From assembly GCA_903813345.2 (NCBI GenBank), contig CAIIXF020000004.1:5229525-5293524 (forward strand): 64,000 nt of DNA, in the 5' to 3' direction. Numbering within the stretch: the first letter of the stretch is position 1; each line of letters begins with the position of its first letter. The notes below the pieces were generated by a model. It saw nothing but the letters and a program-made list of their open reading frames with translations, was not told the origin of the DNA and searched no databases. The position numbers were made by a program, and so were the translations under genes. Positions 57,398-64,000 of this stretch are shown one piece after another. The DNA comes from Owenia fusiformis. Lineage: Eukaryota; Annelida; Polychaeta; Sabellida; Oweniidae.

Positions 57398-58260
57398 GTA
57401 CAGGGTGGTCAAATAAAACGGCAACCCTGTCGCTATACTCCCTGATATTTTGTACATGCGACGCATGCGTACATCATTCAATCTCCCACCGGCCTACAAT
57501 ATTTCATGACCAGGTTGATAGTTCACAGCACTTAAAACAACATGCTCCAAAGTTCAATATTGTGCTTTTGGCAAACCTGCATCCGTCGTCCAAAATGGTC
57601 TTACCTGACTTAATTCTACCTGTGGTAGATGCCAAAGGTAAAGTGTACAGAAAGGTCCTCAAGACAATTACATATACAGACTTCAAAAAGGAGATCATAA
57701 TTTTTTGAGGTTGTAATGGGAGCCAGGACTCGTATAGATGGCACTTAACTACGAGGTCGTTCTTCACATCTGGCCCATTGGTTTGAGTGTAAATGTTGCT
57801 GTTTTAAATCTTCAAATTCACTACATATATCAAATAAATATCATATTTTCCTTCATTATTATTTACAAACATGTTTTAAGATTCAAAATAAAAACGTTTT
57901 GGATATTTTCAATAACATTTATCTTGGGAGATTTTTGGAGCAATTTTTACATGTTAAAGTATGCTATTAAACCCACTGAATTTTTCGCCATCTATTGACA
58001 GTCCTGAAGCCCATTACTAAATATAATGTATATATAACTTCTTTTAGCACCAGAGGAATACTAGAACTCGTGAATAGTGCAAAAGTCTATGATTGATTTT
58101 TCATTTTTCAATTTTTTTTACTTATGGGGACAGTGGGGAAGAATGTTTTGTGTTCTATTAGCTGCTTCATATGCAATAGATAGACCAAATTGTCAAATGA
58201 TACATTGTTATTCTTCAATTATTGTTTGTATATAAAAAAGTTCCACATGTTATGTTTATG
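57398..58260. other. Mariner-like tip, then no gene recognised
   Basis: ACAGGGTGGTCAAATAAAAC at 57399 followed by GGCAACCCTG resembles a mariner-type end. A plus-strand frame near 57545-57700 (KFNIVLLANLHPSSKM, then VDAKGKVYRKVLKT) might be coding debris, but I do not recognise it. Confidence 0.35.
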
Positions 58261-58261
58261 T

Positions 58262-59659
58262 TTATGTATCTTTATTTCCACCTATGCAGATGAGTACATA
58301 ATAATTATAATGTTAATGTGGCAATATTAAAAATATAAAAATAAAATATATATATATTTACAACGCAAACTGTGTTGATTTAATAGTTTATAGAGCTATA
58401 GCTGCAGCTCTTGTTTTTAACATGTGTTTGACACTTAACATTATCTTCACATACATTCTGTAGTCTAATGCTTCATTTTTTCCTAGTAGGACCTCCATTT
58501 TTTCAACCATATTATATCCATCAAATATTCTGTCACTTAAAACTGCCAACAAGTCACTCCTACTTTCATGAAGTTCAAGGCAATCTAAGAGAAAATGCCT
58601 TGTCGTTTCATTTGTCATCCCACACAGAGGACAAATAGTGTCATAGTTGAGTGGGAAAGCACCTGTTAGCAGTTTTACCATATCCCTACACATCCCTATA
58701 TATTTACAATTCGATTGACAGATTCTCCACCATACGCATGGTTTTATCGTAACTTGTATTGTTCTATAAACGCTAAGTCTGTTAGATATGTTACATAACA
58801 AGTGCCATCTGTCTTCTTCATACTGCATTATGCGTGCTTTAACAATCCGTTTCCACGCACACTTGGGCATCAGGTCATAATTCAAAAAATATTCATCAAT
58901 ATATCGCCATAAATTGTATCTTGTCACAAGGTTCAAAACTGCATTTATTACTGAATAGTTGCTATACAACTTTGAATGTTCAGAAATTGACTTCCATCTA
59001 AAGAACTCAATTATAAAAATCATTTTATACACACATGTGGTTGGTAGATTTAGGATACACCACAGAAACATTAACTTTTTTGTATCTATGACCGCACGAA
59101 TCCTCGACCAGCCCAGTTGTGCCAAGGAAGCTTCGTTATGCACATTACATGGCAATTGTTGAATACGTTTTGCTATTTGTCTATGTGTCAATTCAAGGGT
59201 ATCATAATCACATTGTTTCAATGGCAGGATATCCATACCGTATGTCATGGATGGTACCGATATGGACCAATATAAAATAGAGGCCGTCAGTGGATTGTAT
59301 TCGAAGGAGTCACTGCTGAGAAGCCCCACCCCCGCGTTGATAGCCCTTCTAGCCTTTCCCATTGCATTATCAATATGTTGTTTCAAGTTACCATTTGTAT
59401 TTAAAATAAGACCCACATGTGTACATTCTCTGACATGATCCATTTTATCTGGTCCAAGGTAAAAACACAAGTCTTTGCGGCCCTGTCTCTCTTTAGTGCA
59501 AACCATCAACGTTTTTGACTTCCCAGGGTGGAAGGTGAAACGCCATCGCGTACTGAAACGATATGCTATGTCCAGTAATGTTTGTAAGGACCTTGGGAAC
59601 ACAGCCATGAGGATCAGGTCATCGGCGTATGTGGGTGAGGTTACATTAATATTGAGGTC
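58262..59659 (-). mobile_element. 5'-truncated LINE (CR1/L2-like)
   Basis: Contains the end of ORF2 plus a short AT-rich 3' UTR, finishing in ACATAAACATAAACATAACA on the minus strand, a microsatellite-type LINE tail. The 5' break lies just upstream of the catalytic YADD box. Confidence 0.8.
58388..59659 (-). CDS. LINE ORF2 fragment: reverse transcriptase palm/thumb and zinc knuckle
   Basis: The unbroken frame runs about 423 codons from an upstream stop (59660-59662) to the natural stop. It opens NINVTSPTYADDLILMAVFP with the catalytic YADD box at 59618-59629, continues with FHPGKSKTLMVC and HVGLILNTNGNLKQHI (thumb), and ends with a knuckle C-x2-C-x8-H-x4-C (CPLCGMTNETTRHFLLDC). Endonuclease and the first half of the polymerase are missing, so it cannot move alone. 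The clean frame implies a recent insertion, unlike the other LINE remnants here. Confidence 0.85.
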   Translation of the reverse strand, partial: DLNINVTSPTYADDLILMAVFPRSLQTLLDIAYRFSTRWRFTFHPGKSKTLMVCTKERQGRKDLCFYLGPDKMDHVRECTHVGLILNTNGNLKQHIDNAMGKARRAINAGVGLLSSDSFEYNPLTASILYWSISVPSMTYGMDILPLKQCDYDTLELTHRQIAKRIQQLPCNVHNEASLAQLGWSRIRAVIDTKKLMFLWCILNLPTTCVYKMIFIIEFFRWKSISEHSKLYSNYSVINAVLNLVTRYNLWRYIDEYFLNYDLMPKCAWKRIVKARIMQYEEDRWHLLCNISNRLSVYRTIQVTIKPCVWWRICQSNCKYIGMCRDMVKLLTGAFPLNYDTICPLCGMTNETTRHFLLDCLELHESRSDLLAVLSDRIFDGYNMVEKMEVLLGKNEALDYRMYVKIMLSVKHMLKTRAAAIAL

Positions 59660-59858
59660 TCAGGTGAACAGTAAGTAGAAAGTCAATACTGACTAGGAGT
59701 CATGTTCACCACAGTGTGGATAAAGGCTAGAGACCATGAACTGAACCAAATAATAATGAGAAAACAAGCAATTTGGACACAAAGGGCTACTATTTCCACT
59801 AAAAGGTTTATGTTTTACTTCATCAATGGGCATAGGCATGTACATGTAACACTACATG

Positions 59859-60120
59859 TAGGCCTAGTATGAAGAGTAAACTAGCATTCCATATTATCAG
59901 CATAGTGTGGTAGGTCTAGTATGAAGAGTAAACTAGCATTCCATATTATCAGCATAGTGTGGTAGGTCTAGTAATATGAAGAGTAAACTAGCATTCCATA
60001 TTATCAGCATAGTGTGGTAGGTCTAGTATGAAGAGTAAACTAGCATTCCATATTATCAGCATAGTGTGGTAGGTCTAGTATGAAGAGTAAACTAGCATTC
60101 CATATTATCAGCATAGTGTG
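59859..60120 (+). repeat. 52-bp tandem repeat, five copies
   Basis: TAGGTCTAGTATGAAGAGTA starts at 59859 (as TAGGCC), 59911, 59963, 60018 and 60070. The third copy has three extra bases. Confidence 0.95.
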
Positions 60121-60310
60121 TACTAAAACAAAGGGTATTCAAATTAAAATACATTTCTCTTTGCTATGTATGCGTACAGTACTGAAATGCTAGTTTAACT
60201 CAAGTGTACTAAAACAAAGGGGATTTCAAATTAAAAAAACATTTCTCTTTACATATTTAAGTATGCGTACAATACTGAAATGCTAGTTTAACTCAAGTGT
60301 TTCCCTGGAT
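60118..60310 (+). repeat. Tandem duplication, about 90-bp unit
   Basis: GTGTACTAAAACAAAGGG and ACTGAAATGCTAGTTTAACT occur twice. Confidence 0.85.
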
Positions 60311-60407
60311 ATTATAACAGAAGAAAGTATTTGCTTAGTTATGTAGTTCATTAAGTTATATATTTATCAAAATATAGTTTCCATGCTTTATTTCAGGGTG
60401 TCTACAA

Positions 60408-62241
60408 AACAAAGACCTAAGACCTAAGACCTACAAAACTAAGACCCCCCACGTTATAAAACCAAGACCCTGTTATAAAACTAAGACCCCCCACGTTATA
60501 AAACTAAGACCCTGTTATAAAACTAAGACCCCCCACGTTATAAAACTAAGACCCTGTTATAAAACTAAGACCCCCCACGTAATAAAACTAAGACCCTGTT
60601 ATAAAACTAAGACCCCCCACGTTATAAAACTAAGACCCTGTTATAAAACTAAGACCCCCCACGTTATAAAACTAAGACCCTGTTATAAAACTAAGACCCC
60701 CCACGTTATAAAACTAAGACCCTGTTATAAAACTAAGACCCCCCACGTTATAAAACTAAGACCCTGTTATAAAACTAAGACCCCCCACGTTATAAAACTA
60801 AGACCCTGTTATAAAACTAAGACCCCCCACGTAATAAAACTAAGACCCTGTTATAAAACTAAGACCCCCCACGTTATAAAACTAAGACCCTGTTATAAAA
60901 CTAAGACCCCCCACGTTATAAAACTAAGACCCTGTTATAAAACTAAGACCCCCCACGTTATAAAACTAAGACCCTGTTATAAAACTAAGACCCCCCACGT
61001 AATAAAACTAAGACCCTGTTATAAAACTAAGACCCCCCACGTAATAAAACTAAGACCCTGTTATAAAACTAAGACCCCCCACGTTATAAAACTAAGACCC
61101 TGTTATAAAACTAAGACCCCCCACGTTATAAAACTAAGTCCCTGTTATAAAACTAAGACCCCCCACGTTATAAAACTAAGACCCTGTTATAAAACTAAGA
61201 CCCCCCACGTTATAAAACTAAGACCCTGTTATAAAACTAAGACCCCCCACGTTATAAAACTAAGACCCTGTTATAAAACTAAGACCCCCCACGTAATAAA
61301 ACTAAGACCCTGTTATAAAACTAAGACCCCCCACGTTATAAAACTAAGACCCTGTTATAAAACTAAGACCCCCCACGTTATAAAACTAAGACCCTGTTAT
61401 AAAACTAAGACCCCCCACGTTATAAAACTAAGACCCTGTTATAAAACTAAGACCCCCACGTTATAAAACTAAGACCCTGTTATAAAACTAAGACCCCCCA
61501 CGTTATAAAACTAAGACCCTGTTATAAAACTAAGACCCCCCACGTTATAAAACTAAGACCCTGTTATAAAACTAAGACCCCCCACGTTATAAAACTAAGA
61601 CCCTGTTATAAAACTAAGACCCCCCACGTTATAAAACTAAGACCCTGTTATAAAACTAAGACCCCCCACGTTATAAAACTAAGACCCTGTTATAAAACTA
61701 AGACCCCCCACGTTATAAAACTAAGACCCTGTTATAAAACTAAGACCCCCCACGTAATAAAACTAAGACCCTGTTATAAAACTAAGACCCCCCACGTAAT
61801 AAAACTAAGACCCTGTTATAAAACTAAGACCCCCCCCCCCCGTTATAAAACTAAGACCCTGTTATAAAACTAAGACCCCCCACGTTATAAAACTAAGACC
61901 CTGTTATAAAACTAAGACCCCCCACGTTATAAAACTAAGACCATGTTATAAAACTAAGACCCCCCACGTTATAAAACTAAGACCCTGTTATAAAACTAAG
62001 ACCCCCCACGTTATAAAACTAAGACCCTGTTATAAAACCAAGACCCCCCACTTTATAAAACTAAGACCCTGTTATAAAACTAAGACCCCCCACGTTATAA
62101 AACTAAGACCCTGTTATAAAACTAAGACCCCCCACGTAATAAAACTAAGACCCTGTTATAAAACTAAGACCCCCCACGTTATAAAACTAAGACCCTGTTA
62201 TAAAACTAAGACCTCCCACGTTATAAAACTAAGACCCTGTT
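60408..62241 (+). repeat. 42-bp satellite, left arm of a giant inverted repeat
   Basis: Each 42-bp unit is a dimer: TTATAAAACTAAGACCCTG (19 bp) plus the same core extended to GACCCCCCACG (23 bp). About 43 units. Common variants are ACGTAAT in place of ACGTTAT, plus single C-run length changes (61826). The same array is inverted from 63555 to the window end. Confidence 0.97.
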
Positions 62242-63554
62242 ATAAGAATCAGTCACCGTGCCTTGCTCTGCTCGCCACAAGGTAGTCTTGCCTCTGGGCC
62301 TTGTGTTCCCCAGTAACATACAACAGCGGATTATATAAAAATGGACTGTAACAAATACCCGGATTTGTTGATTTTTAAAAAAAGTAATTTTTTGATATCA
62401 CTTTTTATGCCCGGCATAAAAAGTGATATCCCATTTTATGCCGGCATAAAAAGTGATGTCCCATTTTATGCTGAGCATAAAAAGAGATACTCCATTTTAT
62501 GCTGGTATTGTTTTGGAAGTGATGTTTAATGGTAGTTCAAGATTTAAGACCCATCATTCTGGCACAGATTGCTGAACCATTGTTAGTTAAGAATTCCTAA
62601 TAGAATTAAGAATTATTAGCTGAAACTGAGTTGTTTTGCCCTGGCAAACAATTTTCCAACTTGTAGTTCAACTTCTTCTGTCTATTTGTTGACAGTCTGT
62701 GATGTCATCATCAATCATCACAATAGAAATGAGGTAATTCACGATGACATCACAAAGTACTCTGATGACATCATCAATCATCACAATGGAAACGAGATAA
62801 TTCATGATGACATCACAAAGCATCTCTGTCATAGATAGAACTCTGCCACATTTCTTAGAAATCAAACTACTATGTGACATCATAGATAATCTCACTGTCA
62901 CAGATAGAATTCACCTAATTCCCATTGTGATGATTGATGATGACATCACAGACTGTCAACACATATAGACAAAAATGAATTTCAAATGCATATTGGGATA
63001 TTGTTTGCTAGGACAAACAGAACAGTTTCAGCTATTAATTCTTAATTCTATTAGGAATTCTTAACTAAAATAAGTTGCTTCTGGTCCTTTTATAACAGGG
63101 TCTTAGACCTGTATGTTACTGGGGAACTCGAGGGATAGAGCCGAGACTACCTTAAAATTATGTATATGTGTACGTTACTAGGGAAAACAAGGGTCAGTGG
63201 CAAGACTACCATATGTGTATGTTACTAGGGTAAACAAGGGCCAGAGGCAAGACTACCATGTGTAGATTCTGTATGTGAGAAGGGAACACAAGGACCAGAA
63301 GCAAGACTACCTTTTGTAGAATCTTTATGTTAGTGGGGAGAATCTGTATATTAGAAGGGAACACAAGGACCAGAAGCAAGACTACCTTTTGTAGAATCTT
63401 TATGTTAGTGGGGAGAATCTGTATATTAGAAGAGAACACAAGGACCAGAAGCAAGACTATCTTTTGTAGAATCTGTATGTTACTGGGGAACACAAGGCCC
63501 AGAGGCAAGACTACCTTGTGGCGAGCAGAGCAAGGCACGGTGACTGATTCTTAT
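62242..63554. mobile_element. Central part of a foldback-like element
   Basis: The outermost 80 bp (AAGAATCAGTCACCGTGCCT and on) recur perfectly inverted at 63475-63554. Further inverted pairs lie inside: TAAGAATTCCTAATAGAATT (62588 / 63046) and GACAGTCTGTGATGTCATCA (62691 / 62943). Tandem TTTTATGCCGGCATAAAA palindromes are at 62400-62510, and roughly 60-120-bp repeats with AGGACCAGAAGCAAGACTA at 63180-63500. No transposase recognised. Confidence 0.85.
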
Positions 63555-64000
63555 AACAGGGTCTTAGTTTTATAACGTGGGAGGTCTTAGTTTTATAACA
63601 GGGTCTTAGTTTTATAACGTGGGGGGTCTTAGTTTTATAACAGGGTCTTAGTTTTATTACGTGGGGGGTCTTAGTTTTATAACAGGGTCTTAGTTTTATA
63701 ACGTGGGGGGTCTTAGTTTTATAACAGGGTCTTAGTTTTATAACGTGGGGGGTCTTGGTTTTATAACAGGGTCTTAGTTTTATAACGTGGGGGTCTTAGT
63801 TTTATAACAGGGTCTTAGCTTTATAACGTGGGGGGTCTTAATTTTATAACAGGGTCTTAGTTTTATTACGTGGGGGTCTAAGTTTTATAACGTGGGGGGT
63901 CTTAGTTTTATAACGTGGGGGGTCTTAGTTTTATAACAGGGTCTTAGTTTTATAACGTGGGGGGTCTTAGTTTTATAACAGGGTCTTAGTTTTATTACGT
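63555..64000 (-). repeat. 42-bp satellite, right arm (inverted), runs off window
   Basis: Reverse complement of the left-arm array, with the same dimer structure and the same ATTACG variant. The length beyond the window is unknown. Confidence 0.97.

Noticed and set aside
60408-62241. CRISPR-like regular array
   Set aside because: Direct tandem satellite without unique spacers, in a eukaryotic context.
62253-63540. CACCGTG/CACGGTG at the edges of the foldback centre
   Set aside because: The orientation is opposite to the ends of the CACGGTG transposons and no ATATK duplication is present, so it is a chance match.

Overview
The window looks like AT-rich nuclear DNA of an invertebrate animal, and I cannot name the species. 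The signs are GT-AG introns, a metazoan-type TRMO gene, a C2H2 zinc-finger gene, two copies of a membrane-anchored glycosyltransferase-like gene, and many animal-type repeats (mariner, CR1/L2-like LINEs, Helitron-like and inverted-repeat elements, minisatellites). There is no bacterial gene organisation, no rRNA and no convincing tRNA.

Layout. 1-10.4 kb is a graveyard of repeats: a decayed mariner-type element, a Helitron-like non-autonomous element, LINE scraps, several short inverted-repeat elements with readable target duplications, and a fragment of a RecQ-like helicase. 11.0-15.6 kb is a 102-bp satellite and 17.2-18.7 kb a 51-bp satellite built from three 17-bp monomers. 19.9-21.5 kb carries TRMO (minus strand). 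22-25 kb holds nested inverted repeats. 25.5-28.06 kb is a zinc-finger gene whose coding sequence stops inside a finger and runs into a noncoding 80-bp minisatellite made of the same finger codons. 30-34 kb is low-complexity and repeated DNA. 34.4-39.0 kb and 45.5-48.1 kb are two copies of one duplicated block, each with an intact glycosyltransferase-like gene. Comparing them gives 'empty sites' that date and delimit insertions. 39-45 kb between them holds a mariner element and a large compound inverted repeat. 49.5-50.8 kb is a second transposon related to the one in the first duplicate. 54-60 kb has LINE remnants, a long inverted repeat and a 5'-truncated LINE with an unbroken reading frame. 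60.4-64 kb is a giant foldback-like structure whose arms are a 42-bp satellite.

Most notable: two transposons (35532-37177 and 49489-50792) have CACGGTG/CACCGTG ends and 5-bp target duplications (ATATT, ATATG). Each is filled with repeats of its own private short motif, and one carries a small spliced reading frame. The end heptamer and 5-bp duplication recall the Transib/RAG group, but no transposase core is visible, so the family is unassigned. The three likely cellular gene types (TRMO, zinc finger, glycosyltransferase pair) show no common pathway. The main story of the window is repeat amplification, including inside coding exons.
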